Of a DNA stretch of 31,357 nt, positions 19,090-30,845 are shown in pieces (the stretch's first letter is position 1; each line of letters starts with the position of its first letter). Location of the stretch: NCBI GenBank assembly GCA_010094045.1, contig ML986883.1, positions 2,797-34,153 of the forward strand, in the 5' to 3' direction. The stretch comes from Lojkania enalia (taxonomy: Eukaryota; Ascomycota; Dothideomycetes; Pleosporales). A program made the translations under genes and the position numbers. A model generated the notes under the pieces. The model was not told the origin of the DNA, made no database searches, and was given only the letters and a program-made list of their open reading frames with translations.

Positions 19090-20992
19090 GTCTTAGCTAT
19101 ATACCTATATTTTCTTTTCTTTTTTAGTAGGCCTTATATTACCGTTTAATATACGATATCTATACTATCTTAAAATATACTAGATAGTATTAGTTTATAT
19201 AAAGGTTATTATCTTTCCTAATCTAGTAGTCCTATTCTTATTTATATTATAATACCTTTAGTACCCAGTATTTTACTGGTACTTTACTTCGTAAGAAGAC
19301 TACTACTTTCTATACTATATATACAGCCTTATCCTAATCTATTATATTAAAATATTCTTCTACTACTTTTACTATTTCTATCTATTTTTAGAAGTATAAG
19401 AAGCGGATTTCTCTAGGGTAGATATTTTGCTATTCTTTATAAACGTCGACAATATCTTATTCTAGTCTATTCTTATTATAGAATCTTATAGGTAGTTCCT
19501 CTCTTAGGGTAGTTATAGGAGCCGGGGTTCCTTATTTATATTCGATCATTCCTCGTTAGTATATAGAATATACTCTAAATACTAGTTTAAGTATTAGTAC
19601 TCTAGCAGTAGCTTCTTCTATTTATAACGGGGTATTTATTTCTTTATCCTTATCTAATTCTTCTTAAACTTCTTCTAGCTATCTTTTTATATATTCTTAT
19701 GTTACTGTAAATTATATTTTCTTCTAAGGCTAATATCTTATAGCTTCTTTAAGTTGTTAGTATATTTAATACTCGTTTTTATTATAGAAGAACTAATATA
19801 GAGTTCTATATTCTATAGTTGTAGCTAGTTTTTCTTTACCTACTTCCTGCGGTTTATCTTTTATAGGTCGGTTTTTCTTCTCTTTCTTTTTATTTCGGTA
19901 TTCCTTTACTATATATTCTAGTTTCTAATAATTATAGTACTTAAAATCTTTTTTCTAAGTCTTTCTTTCTTAGGTCGCCTATAATTTGGGCTTCTTTTCT
20001 CTAGTAGCGCTTAGATCTATAGGTCCGCCCGTATTAGCAGCTTTTACTAAAAAGTATACCCTTTAGTAGTATACTTACCTTTTCTTATTTTTAAACTAAT
20101 ACAGTTTATTATTAATTCTTTTTACTAATTAGAAGTATAATACTAGGTTCCGAGGTTATTCTATATATATTATTACCCTTCTTATTTCTATTTTTAATCC
20201 TCTACAGAACTTTACTATTTTACTATAGTCGTCTTATATAACTTTATTTAAGAGCTATTAAAAACTCGATATATACGAGATAACAGATCCTAGTTAAACT
20301 AGGTTGTAGAGTCTATCTTCTACTACTCGTACTTCGTCGATATCTCTAAATGCTAGTTCGAGTTTCTATTAGAAGTATACTAGGCTTGTAAATATTACCT
20401 TAGTTTCACTTTTCTAGTATTCTTCCGTGTAGTTCTTAAAATCTATTAGGAAGGACTAGAACCAGTTAAATAGTTTACCTGTTAGATAAACTCCTATAAA
20501 TAGTACTTTCTCGTTCTTATATTAGATAATATCTAAGTTAGTATTAATATAAATCCTTACTACTACTAAAAATTTTTTAAGTTTAGACCTAGTTCTATTA
20601 AACTTATTAAGTAGTACTAACTTAATTCGTCGCTAATAATATATTAGTAGTAATACTCTTTTAACTTACTTAAGTTTCTAGATAATTCCCGTAAGTCCTA
20701 TTTCTTACTTACTATTAACTATTCCTTATATTCTTTTAAGACTTTCGAGAAGACTATTCTAAGTCTCCTTTAAGCTTCTTATCTATTTATCTATTAGAAC
20801 TAGCTATTTCTATTATTATATTAATTTATTCTATATTCTTATAAATATAGTTATTATATCTACCTCTAAAGAGGTAGTCTTATTAGCTAATCCTAATATT
20901 CTACTTATATAAGTTTCCTATATTACTTACTAAAGGTATCTCTTTCCTTATAACTAGGGTAGTCTAACTAGTCTTACTTCTTCTAGCCTTAC
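19090..20992 (-). pseudogene. Gypsy-B gag, left copy next to the gap
   Basis: This is the gag and gag-proximal part of the polyprotein on the minus strand, rich in Lys, Glu and Arg. The clear landmark is the CCHC knuckle at 19898-19939: YYNYQKLEYIVKEY, in which all three Cys and the His are now Tyr. It is in frame with the protease. The whole segment recurs at 21003-22905, so one copy is probably redundant. Capsid subdomains were not resolved. Confidence 0.7.
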
Positions 20993-21002
20993 NNNNNNNN
21001 NN
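20993..21002. other. Assembly gap of ten N
   Basis: Ten N join two contigs. The sequence on the two sides is a near-identical direct repeat (see 21003-22905). Confidence 0.99.
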
Positions 21003-22905
21003 GTCTTAGCTATATACCTATATTTTCTTTTCTTTTTTAGTAGGCCTTATATTACCGTTTAATATACGATATCTATACTATCTTAAAATATACTAGATAG
21101 TATTAGTTTATATAAAGGTTATTATCTTTCCTAATCTAGTAGTCCTATTCTTATTTATATTATAATACCTTTAGTACCCAGTATTTTACTGGTACTTTAC
21201 TTCGTAAGAAGACTACTACTTTCTATACTATATATACAGCCTTATCCTAATCTATTATATTAAAATATTCTTCTACTACTTTTACTATTTCTATCTATTT
21301 TTAGAAGTATAAGAAGCGGATTTCTCTAGGGTAGATATTTTGCTATTCTTTATAAACGTCGACAATATCTTATTCTAGTCTATTCTTATTATAGAATCTT
21401 ATAGGTAGTTCCTCTCTTAGGGTAGTTATAGGAGCCGGGGTTCCTTATTTATATTCGATCATTCCTCGTTAGTATATAGAATATACTCTAAATACTAGTT
21501 TAAGTATTAGTACTCTAGCAGTAGCTTCTTCTATTTATAACGGGGTATTTATTTCTTTATCCTTATCTAATTCTTCTTAAACTTCTTCTAGCTATCTTTT
21601 TATATATTCTTATGTTACTGTAAATTATATTTTCTTCTAAGGCTAATATCTTATAGCTTCTTTAAGTTGTTAGTATATTTAATACTCGTTTTTATTATAG
21701 AAGAACTAATATAGAGTTCTATATTCTATAGTTGTAGCTAGTTTTTCTTTACCTACTTCCTGCGGTTTATCTTTTATAGGTCGGTTTTTCTTCTCTTTCT
21801 TTTTATTTCGGTATTCCTTTACTATATATTCTAGTTTCTAATAATTATAGTACTTAAAATCTTTTTTCTAAGTCTTTCTTTCTTAGGTCGCCTATAATTT
21901 GGGCTTCTTTTCTCTAGTAGCGCTTAGATCTATAGGTCCGCCCGTATTAGCAGCTTTTACTAAAAAGTATACCCTTTAGTAGTATACTTACCTTTTCTTA
22001 TTTTTAAACTAATACAGTTTATTATTAATTCTTTTTACTAATTAGAAGTATAATACTAGGTTCCGAGGTTATTCTATATATATTATTACCCTTCTTATTT
22101 CTATTTTTAATCCTCTACAGAACTTTACTATTTTACTATAGTCGTCTTATATAACTTTATTTAAGAGCTATTAAAAACTCGATATATACGAGATAACAGA
22201 TCCTAGTTAAACTAGGTTGTAGAGTCTATCTTCTACTACTCGTACTTCGTCGATATCTCTAAATGCTAGTTCGAGTTTCTATTAGAAGTATACTAGGCTT
22301 GTAAATATTACCTTAGTTTCACTTTTCTAGTATTCTTCCGTGTAGTTCTTAAAATCTATTAGGAAGGACTAGAACCAGTTAAATAGTTTACCTGTTAGAT
22401 AAACTCCTATAAATAGTACTTTCTCGTTCTTATATTAGATAATATCTAAGTTAGTATTAATATAAATCCTTACTACTACTAAAAATTTTTTAAGTTTAGA
22501 CCTAGTTCTATTAAACTTATTAAGTAGTACTAACTTAATTCGTCGCTAATAATATATTAGTAGTAATACTCTTTTAACTTACTTAAGTTTCTAGATAATT
22601 CCCGTAAGTCCTATTTCTTACTTACTATTAACTATTCCTTATATTCTTTTAAGACTTTCGAGAAGACTATTCTAAGTCTCCTTTAAGCTTCTTATCTATT
22701 TATTTATTAGGACTAGCTATTTCTATTATTATATTAATTTATTCTATATTCTTATAAATATAGTTATTATATCTACCTCTAAAGAGGTAGTCTTATTAGC
22801 TAATCCTAATATTCTACTTATATAAGTTTCCTATATTACTTACTAAAGGTATCTCTTTCCTTATAACTAGGGTAGTCTAACTAGTCTTACTTCTTCTAGC
22901 CTTAC
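21003..22905 (-). repeat. Near-identical direct repeat of 19090-20992, probably a false duplication
   Basis: Every part of this 1903-bp block that I compared matches 19090-20992 with a constant offset of 1913. I saw only two differences: C/T at 20791 versus 22704 and A/G at 20798 versus 22711. The repeat starts and ends exactly at the N gap, as expected when overlapping contig ends are not merged. The gag zinc-knuckle relic recurs at 21811-21852. This copy connects to the Gypsy-B 5' LTR at 22920. Confidence 0.9.
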
Positions 22906-22919
22906 GAGGGTAGTTAAAG
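22906..22919 (-). other. Junction between Gypsy-B 5' LTR and gag; primer-binding site not recognised
   Basis: On the minus strand the LTR is followed by CTTTAACTACCCTCG. I cannot match this to a known tRNA 3' end. Confidence 0.4.
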
Positions 22920-23287
22920 TATAACAGCCTCTAATTAGCTAGGTATAGGATAGGATAATAACTAAGAGTAATTATATACTATAAGAGGATTATTCTTATA
23001 AACTTATAATAGAAGTATATAAGTAGAGTATATAAAAGATATTTAAGTTAACTATAAAGAGTTATAAAGGTTAGAGTTGTAAGGTTCTTAAATATAATTT
23101 AGTTCTCTTACTATTTCTTCTTACTTAGTTACTCAGCTAACTAAACAACTAAGTACGTTTAGTTACTTAGTTAATTAAGCTGTTAAGCGCGTTATATATC
23201 TTATATTAGTCTTATTCTTCTAGCTATATAGAATCTTAGATCTTGATTAAGCCTAATATAGGGATTCCTATAGAAGCATCTATAATA
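22920..23287 (-). repeat. Gypsy-B 5' LTR
   Basis: The 368-bp partner of 10802-11169, beginning TATAACAGCC and ending CATCTATAATA. It is directly followed by ATAAA. Its hairpin is more decayed than in the other LTR. Confidence 0.92.
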
Positions 23288-23292
23288 ATAAA
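23288..23292. repeat. Target-site duplication of Gypsy-B, right copy (ATAAA)
   Basis: Matches 10797-10801. Confidence 0.88.
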
Positions 23293-23519
23293 ATATCCCT
23301 TAAATCTATAGTTAATATAGAGAGTATTAGTAGCTATATTAGCTAGATATCTTAAGAAGATAAAGTAGATACTAGAAATTATTATAGTTTAGGAAGTATA
23401 TAAGGAATTATAGAACGAAAATATATTTTAAGAAATCTAAGAGGATTATAATAAATTTATAGGGCTATATAAAGATGTAGAAAATAGAGGATTATCTAAA
23501 TATTAAAAATATAACTATA

Positions 23520-24800
23520 TAATTATTATAGAGGATAAAGAAAAATTAAAACCTAATCTAATATATAATTTAAATAGAGAATAAAGAGAAGAACTTAGAA
23601 AGTATATTTAAAAAAATTTAGTAAGGGGATTTATATAACTAAACTAGAGTAAAATAGTATTACTAATATTATTTATATCTAAGGAAAATACTAAACTAAA
23701 GTTATATATTAATTATAGATAGTTAAATAATATAACTAAGAAAAATAGATATCTATTATCTAAGATAATAGAACTTATAAGTTAGTTATAAGGAGCTAAA
23801 TAGTTTATAAAGTTTAATATAAGGGAAGAATATTACTAAATTCGGATAAAGAAGGGTTATAAATAGAAAACAGCGTTTAAAATAAGAGAAGAATTCTTTA
23901 AATATCTAGTAATACTATTTAAACTTATAAATATACTAGTAACCTTCTAGATAGTTATAAATAACGCGTTAAGAGAATATTTAGATATATTTATAATAGT
24001 ATATTTAGATAATATTCTAGTCTATATAAATAGATTGCTAAGAGAGTATAAGGAATATATTAGAAAAGTATTAGCGAAACTATAAGAGTATAAGTTACTT
24101 ATAACTCTAGAAAAATATAAGTTTTATAAAATAGAAATAGAGTTTCTAGAATTTTAGATATCTAGAGATAGTATTAAAATAGAATAAGAAAAGGTTAAAA
24201 TAATATTAGAATAGCTAGTATCTATCTTAGTTAAATAAGTCTAATCCTTTTTAGGCTTCGCGAATTTCTATAGGAAATTTATAAGCAGGTACTTTAGAGT
24301 AGTAGTACCTTTAATAGATATTACTAAGAAAGAAAAAGAGTTTAAATAATAAGAAGTATAATAAAAAGCCTTTAAAGAACTAAAAGCTTACTTTACCTTA
24401 ATATTAATATTAAGAATGCTAGACTTAGAAAAATAATTCTAAGTAGAAACTAATACTTTAGATAAAATAATAGGCGCTTACTTAAGTTAGCAAGATAAAG
24501 ATAAGAAGTAGAAGCTATAAGCCTACTTTTTAAGAAAAATAAAACTAGAAGAATTTAAATATAATATATATAATAAAGAGTTGTTAATAATTATTAAAGC
24601 GTTAAAAGAATAGCGAGTATATTTAATAGGAATTAAATACCTATTTAAAGTTTAAATAGATTATAAGAACTTTATATACTTTATAATAATTAAAAAACTT
24701 ATAGGAAGATAAATATAATAGGTAGAACGGTTAGTAGACTATAACTTTAAGATAACGTACTAGAAAGGGTTAGAAAATATAGCTGTAGACGTACTAAGTT
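23520..24800 (+). pseudogene. Gypsy-C reverse transcriptase and RNase H
   Basis: RT motifs in order: NREQREELRKYI, LFISKEN, LYINYRQLNNITKKN, IRIKKGYKQKTAF, FKYLVILFKLINI and YLDN at 24002-24013 (family YLDD, second Asp now Asn). A 'SFLGFANFYRKFI' connection region is very clear. RNase H follows: FQVETNTLDKIIGAYLS (catalytic Asp changed to Asn), EFKYNIYNKELLIIIKALKE and QIDYKNFIYF. All stops are TAG or TAA, mostly at Gln positions. Confidence 0.92.
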
Positions 24801-24899
24801 ATAGAACCAACTATATAACTAAAGAAAAATATAAAAGAGATATAATCCTAAAATAGAAATTATATAGATCTCTTATATATAACTATTTATAAGTCGCTT

Positions 24900-26190
24900 A
24901 AGTTATAAAACTAGTTATATTAGAGTAAACTTAATAATAACAGCTAAGGGATATATAGATAGTAGAGTAATATCTAATAAGTAGTAAAAAAGTAAAAGTA
25001 ATCGAAAATGCAACTTAAAAACAACTATATATATACCTATATATATAATAGTAGATAATAAAAGAACTATATAAATTGCTAGAATAGGGATATTTAGAAG
25101 TAGTAGAAATAGAGTAAAGGCTAAAGAAGAGCTTTACTCTTACCAACGTAAGAAAGAAAGTATAAGATATACTCTACAAGTATTTAGAATATAGAAAGAA
25201 TAAGACTGTAAGATATAAGTCTTATAGATTCTTATAACTATTAGAAGTACTTAAAGAACTATAAGAATAGATTATAATCGATTTTATAACTAAATTACTA
25301 GAGTTAGTAGAACTAGAGTTAAAATAAAGATATAATATAATTATAAATATAGTAGATTAACTAATAAAGTATATATATTTTAGACTAATATTAAAAATAA
25401 TATTAGTACCTAAATAAGTATATAAGTTATTATATATAGTATTTATAGAGTATAGAGTTTTAAAATATATTACTTTAGATAGAAATAAGCTGTTTATATT
25501 TAAATACTAGTAAAAATAGATAGAGAAGATAGAAATCTAATAATAGATGTTAACTAGTTTCTACCTATAGATAGACGGTTAAATAGAATAAGTTAATTAG
25601 AATCTAGAAATATATTTAAGGATATATATTAATAAATAATAGAATAATTAGGTTAAATTATTATCTATAGTATAAATAGCCTATAATAGAATAATCTAAA
25701 GTATTATAGAGATAATATTCTTTAAAGTTAACTATAGATAGAAAGCTACTATATATTAAGAATAGAATAAGAAGAAATCTCTAGTTCTACTAGTAAACTA
25801 GAAAGCTAAAGAAATAAAAGAAATCTATAATTAACTTAAAGAAAAGATTTAGTTAAGAAATTTTAAGATAGTAGAATAAGCTAATAAATTAAGAGTTAAG
25901 GAACTAACTTTTAAAAGAGGGGGTAAAATTTTCCTATTAATAAAAAACTTAAAGACTAAGAGACCTATAAAAAAGCTAGATTATAAAAGAATAGAGCTAT
26001 TTTTAATTAAAGAATAGGTTAGACCTATAAATTTTAAATTAAATCTACTAAATAATATAAAAATATACCTAGTATTATATAAGCTAAAACTAGAACCAGT
26101 ACTAGATAATATACTACTATAGAAAACTATAGATATAGAACTAGAATAGAAATATAAAGTAGAATATATACTAGTAAGAAAACAGTTCGG
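24900..26190 (+). pseudogene. Gypsy-C integrase with C-terminal tail
   Basis: An N-terminal region (ELYKLLEQGYLEVVE) precedes the catalytic core: QIIIDFITKL (first Asp kept), ITLDRNKLF (second Asp kept), and FYLQIDGQIEQVNQNLEIYL, the strongly conserved HPQTDGQTERVNQ block with catalytic Glu kept. The GPY-like segment (KNLKTKRPIKKLDYKRIELF, then IKIYLVLYKLKLEP) corresponds to 'TKRPSKKLDHKKLGPF ... HPVFHVSLL'. The remaining tail (YKVEYILVRKQFGRQ) resembles the start of a chromodomain and then decays. The catalytic triad survives, but stops and other changes inactivate it. Confidence 0.9.
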
Positions 26191-26640
26191 ACGTTAGTAG
26201 AAATTAGGCTAGTAGATAGGTATAGATTAGGTTGAGGTTAGAATCTTATATAAGTAGGATAGGGTTAAGGTTAGAGTTTTACTAATCAGCCTAGAGTATA
26301 AGTAGAGTTAGAGTAGCTACTTAATAATAGAGTATAGGTTAAGATAGGGTTATATAAACTAGGTTTTCTTAGAATTTAACTAATTAGTATATTTTAGAAA
26401 GTAGCTTAGTAAGAATATATATAGTATAATATTCTAGAGTTTTATTATAGCTATTTATTATAGATTAGGCTAATCTCGCTTTATTAGATTCTAGGATAGT
26501 ATACTATAGTATATTATAAACTATAATAGTATACTTCTTAACTATTAATCTTATATACCTTAATCTAATATAATAATATATTTATAATAGTAATTTATTA
26601 TATAAACTATAGAGGTTTATAAATTTTTTAACAAATATAC
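26191..26640. other. Unassigned RIP-mutated DNA between Gypsy-C and the hAT relic
   Basis: No coding motif was recognised. It begins with a G-rich stretch with GGTTAAGGTTAGAGTT-like repeats (to about 26360) and becomes nearly pure A/T after 26400. It may hold the remains of the Gypsy-C 3' LTR and one end of the hAT element, but I could not match it to the region before the Gypsy-C gag. Confidence 0.5.
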
Positions 26641-26834
26641 TTTAGCGGCAACTCCTTATTAGTAGTAGTACTAGAATCGATATTCTTCTAGTTAATCTTC
26701 TAGTTAATCTCTAGTTCTTTATTATATACTTAGGCTAGAAGTTTAAAGAGATTTATAACCTTATTAGCGCTATAAAGAGGGCTTAGCTTACTAGTATTTT
26801 AGGCTTCTATAGCCTAGTATACCTTTTTAGTATA

Positions 26835-28973
26835 ATAGTTCTCTCTACTTATTATATATTTTAGAAATATAATATCCTAGATTCTCTATATAGTAAGGTA
26901 ATATCTTTTATCTCTAATTATATCTCTAGTAGTATTAAAAACCTATTTAATACTAACTCCTATAATCTATATTAGAAGAATATCTTTTATAATCTAAGTA
27001 AGCCGCGGATACTAGTATTTATTTACTCTCTACTAGTCTAATAGATTAAAGTTATAACCTTAAATAGGAGGTATATTTAGATAACTTTCTTCTTCTTAAT
27101 AAGTTAGTCCTTTCTCTTCTTCCTCTAACTCTCCCTCTCTCTTTCTCTCTCCCTCTCCTACGTTATTTAGATCCTAACCTAGAAAACTTAAGAAGCTACT
27201 TAAGGATAAATATTATAGAGATAGTTTATAAAACTACTTATTACTTTATACTTATTAAGGTTAAAGTATTATAGATAAGATATAACCTAGTAAATTTTTA
27301 TTATAGCAATTAAGATATTTAAGGAATTGTTAGTAATAGGTTTCCTTATACTAAAGGTCTTAAGTTTTATCCTATAGTTATAGTTAGAAGCTAATATAAT
27401 AAATAGCTATAATAAAAGTATTTTATATATTATAAACTTTTAGGATAGATCTAAAATTATTATATAGTTAAATAAATAACTATACTTTACGTCTATTTTT
27501 AAGTAGTATTTACTTAATTTAGATCGACTCTTCTCTATTACAGCTCTTACTACTATTAGCTAATCTAAGTTACTCTCTATATCTTTAGTTAGATCCCTAT
27601 TAGTATTATCTAGAAAATTAAAGAGCCTATTATATATTTACTAAATATACTAGATCTAAAGCTTTATATTCTTACTAAACGTTTTAGTTACCCTTTTAAA
27701 ATTATTAAGCAGGTCTACAATTAGTATTAAATAGTACTATTTAATAGTAGATAGTCGAAGTTACTAGAGATTATAGAAATCTACCTCAGCATCCTTATTA
27801 TTACTAGATCTCTAAGTAGAGATCTTTAAATTAATTTTATATTAAAGCTAATTATTAATATATTATTTAAAGTCTACTACTCGGTTATATATATTAAATG
27901 TCGAATTCTATTAAATTAGGATATTTCTTATTATAGACAGCTAATACTTAAATAGTAGAGAGCTTTATAAAGTAATAAAACGCTTATAGCGCTATAGTAA
28001 TTGATTAATTACTTTATAAATAACTCGAATCTAACTAGAAATTAGTATATAATAACTATAATAACTAACTATAATAAAAAGCTATATCTTATAAAGAGAA
28101 ATTAGAATAGAAACTTATATCTAGATCTTATTTATATTATATTACTATAAAATTCCTCCGTCTCCTATCTCTTTAGGGGGTATAAGCTTAAGATAGTAAA
28201 TAATTTCCTAAACAATAAGATTAATAATATAAGTAAGATATAGAATTATATTCTTCTTATAGTCTTATTTAATACTATCTTTACGTAGTTTCTCTTATAT
28301 TATATATATAAGTATACTATTATTAGTAGCATTATTATAGATAACTACTAGCAATCGTTATTATATATTTATATTTAATAGAATATATAGAACTTTTATT
28401 ACTATAGAAGTACTAGTATAGCTTCCTTAAATAGAAATAAAATTAAGTAGTCTCTTATAGAACTCCTAGTCCTAATTAATATAGTACTCTTTTACTATAA
28501 GAAAACTAAAGTAGTTTTTTATAGACTAGGTATTAAATACAATTAATATCTTTATACTTTAGCTAAAGTTATATAAAAAAGAGAACTAAGTTACTATAAC
28601 TTTATACTTAAATAGCCCTATAAAACTAAATTAGCTAATTAATATAGTACCTAGTTAAAAGAACTAAACAAATTATTAAAAGGACGGGGAATCTACTATT
28701 TAGAAAGACTAGCTATTATTAATAATAATATAGACTAATTTATACTTAAAGACGTAAGTAGAGTATAGTAGTATAATTAGATCTTTATTATTGGGAGGCT
28801 TAGTTATAGATATATAGAACCTATTATACTTAGAAGCTAGAGTTTTTAGATAGACCTAGAATTTAAGATAATTTATTAGATACTTTATACTATTATAATT
28901 TTTATTTAGATATATAAGTTAAAGGCTATAATAGTAATAGAATATAAATAAGTAACTATCTAGAAATTATATA
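26835..28973 (-). pseudogene. hAT transposase relic, main part
   Basis: Three landmarks. Near 28319-28336 is NNATNN (VVIYNNATNNSILIY), followed by LTYIINLIVQEII: the hAT 'DNATNND ... GHIINLIV' block, with its catalytic Asp now Asn. Near 27440-27530 is KLSKYYLKIDVKYSYLFNY, as in the region before the dimerisation domain. Near 26835-27077 is GYNFNLLDQQRVNKYQYPRL followed by GVSIKQVFNTTRDI, equivalent to 'NPLDWW..N..RFPRLA' and 'SVSVERVFS..R' of the C-terminal dimerisation domain. The last block is in another frame, shifted somewhere across a purine tract. RIP stops abound. Confidence 0.85.
27108..27159. repeat. Polypyrimidine/polypurine low-complexity tract
   Basis: An almost pure C/T run on the plus strand, (GA)n-like on the minus strand. 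It has no CA or TG on either strand and so offers RIP no target. It lies in the hAT coding region as a charged linker, between motifs that are now in different frames. Confidence 0.85.
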
Positions 28974-29043
28974 ACGTATAGTATAAGCGAGCTGATTACC
29001 TAAGTAAGCTGATTATAATACTAAAACTATACTAAAATCGCGA
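28974..29043. repeat. Left TIR of pogo-5
   Basis: 70 bp. It contains two AAGYRAGCT-like motifs starting at 28985 and 29002, 17 bp apart. Confidence 0.92.
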
Positions 29044-29099
29044 CTACTTTTCGTAAAATATTATACTTTCTTATATTCTATTATACTATATAATATAGA

Positions 29100-30640
29100 A
29101 GCCTATTCTTCTATATCTATAGTATTATTTTTACACGTCTATGAGTTATATCTAGTCTTACTATACTACCTACAGCGCTTTTAAATCAGCTAGTCTCTAT
29201 TAACACGCGCCTTCTTCCTACTCTTCTTCCTATTAGTACAAGCGCTAAACTCTTTTAGAGTAGTTAATTAAACGCCTTCTTCAATTATTAGGTTGCCTTT
29301 CTTCTATATACACTTTCTTTTATACAATCGACGTTATATAGCAGCCTTATTAACTGCTTAAAGCTTAGCAACCTAAGCGCGTAATAGTACGTTTTTATAT
29401 ATTATATATATAGTACTCTTTATAAACTATTTAAACGCCTCTACTATTAAAGTAGATAAGCTATCTAGATACTTTTAAACTCTTAATTAAACGTACGTAG
29501 ATTAAGACCTAAATTTAATAGAATTACTTAGTATTTTTAACTCCTAAGGGGTATCTTCAACTATAGAAGGTATTAGTATATATAGTTAAACTTTAAACTT
29601 TAATAGTATTATATCTAGATTAAATAGAACTAAACTAGCACCTCGAAAACTATTTAAGATATTACTCTTCGTAATTACTATATTAAAAGCTACTTTAAAG
29701 TAGGGTAAGAACTTAATTTTTATAATATAGTTAATATAACTATATATTAGCTGCTCGACTTAGCACCTATATACAGTCTTTAAAGGTAAGAAATAACCCA
29801 TATCTAGTAGCTATAGTAGGTATAATAAATATAGAGGTATATAGAGAGTAATAATATTCTTTTCCTTATAGAGCTGCCTAAATTTAAGCGAGTCGTAGCT
29901 TTTATAGCTATTAAGAATTAGTAATTAATATATACTAATAGTATAATCTTTTATATACACGTTAAAGTACTTTAACTATTTAATACTAATATTATTTATC
30001 GTCTAGCCGTTATTAGTAACCTATATAACCTAGGTTAGTAGAATATTATCTTCTTTATACTATATAGAGAGGTAATAAGTACCTATAAAGATAATAAAAG
30101 ATATTATCACCTATCCTATTGTGTTAATACTCTAGATAACTGTAATCTACTTATAATTATCTAGCTAGAGCTGCTTTAGTCGATTCTGTCTCTTAGAGCT
30201 AGTAACTACTACTTCTATTAATATTACGCCTATTATAAAGCCTAATTCGTTGAAGTTATATATATCTTTATTAATAATATTATAATTAGCCTTTATATTT
30301 TATATAAGGTAGAACCAGCCTCTTATAATCTTAGGATTCTTATATTTAGCTTTTAAATTGTCGTACTTTTAATTAAATTTAACCTTAAGCTTAAGCGTAT
30401 ATTTAATAAAGTTCTCTACCTAGTTCTTTCTTACCTAGCTAGTAGAGCGTATAGCTAATAGTAAATTAACTATATCTTAAACAGTAGTAAACTACGGTAG
30501 AAATTCTCTTATATCTAAATCTAATATATACTAAACAATTACCTACTCTTTAGTCTTATTAAGCTTTATTAAATTAGGCCGGTAATCGCGTTATAGAGCT
30601 ATTTCTCGCCTTTATATACCAAGTATACTTTAGAAGATAT
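29100..30640 (-). pseudogene. pogo-5 transposase relic
   Basis: A pogo/Fot1-type DDE transposase on the minus strand. Motifs: YNFNELGFIIG (first catalytic Asp now Asn), TNNG followed by SIK and LKYFNVYIKDY, LLILNSYKSYDSLKF (second Asp now Asn) and LLDMGYFLPLK (third Asp kept). The C-terminus has a CCHC knuckle at 29133-29174, CRQYSKTRYNSQTC, with the second Cys and the His now Tyr. Start and stop were not resolved. It lies antisense to nothing recognisable, and its neighbours on both sides are hAT. Confidence 0.85.
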
Positions 30641-30775
30641 TATAGATTAATATAATATAACGTATAGTTAGTATTATATTTTATTAAAGAGCTTAAAGTG
30701 CAAGCTATATTCTAGCTTCTTTCTAAATTAATTCTATAGTTATTAGTTGTAGTATAATACTATAAAGTATAATTA

Positions 30776-30845
30776 TCGCGATTTTAGTAGAGTTTTAGTA
30801 TTATAATTAGCTCGCTTAGGTAATTAGCTCGCTTATACTATACGT
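30776..30845. repeat. Right TIR of pogo-5
   Basis: Inverted partner of 28974-29043 with a few transition differences. Confidence 0.92.

Larger units (their letters stand above)
10802..23287 (-). mobile_element. Gypsy-B: full-length chromovirus with two nested pogo copies
   Basis: It is flanked by two 368-bp LTRs and an ATAAA duplication, inside Gypsy-C. Minus-strand order is 5' LTR, gag with a zinc knuckle, protease, reverse transcriptase, RNase H, integrase, chromodomain, polypurine tract, 3' LTR. The apparent length of 12,486 bp includes pogo-3, pogo-4 and a probable false duplication. Without those it is about 6.87 kb, a normal size. Zinc knuckle (19939), protease (18775), YLDD (15995) and chromodomain (11960) share one frame once each pogo plus one TA is removed, suggesting a single gag-pol polyprotein. 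Confidence 0.93.
23288..26190 (+). mobile_element. Gypsy-C, 3' part (reverse transcriptase to integrase tail)
   Basis: Continuation of the plus-strand Gypsy element broken by Gypsy-B, and the best preserved pol relic in the window. The RT motif at 24002 and the integrase motif at 25559 share a frame. No 3' LTR or polypurine tract was recognised after the coding region; the element may be truncated near 26200-26600, where the hAT element begins. Confidence 0.88.
28974..30845 (-). mobile_element. pogo-5: complete pogo-type transposon of a second subfamily (1872 bp)
   Basis: It is bounded by 70-bp inverted repeats starting ACGTATAGTATAAGCG and by TA on both sides (28972-28973 and 30846-30847). 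It shares only the outer ACGTAT and the spacing of internal motifs with pogo-1, -3 and -4, and its transposase is clearly diverged from theirs. It is inserted in the hAT relic. Confidence 0.92.

Noticed and set aside
19090..22905. A genuine recent tandem duplication inside Gypsy-B
   Set aside because: The repeat boundaries coincide with the N gap and the near identity contrasts with the divergence of other repeats. An unmerged contig overlap is simpler, though not proven.
26640..28970. Plus-strand reading of the hAT region as an unknown Gln/Leu/Tyr-rich protein
   Set aside because: It looks open only because TAG/TAA are read through and TGA is absent. The minus strand carries unmistakable hAT motifs.
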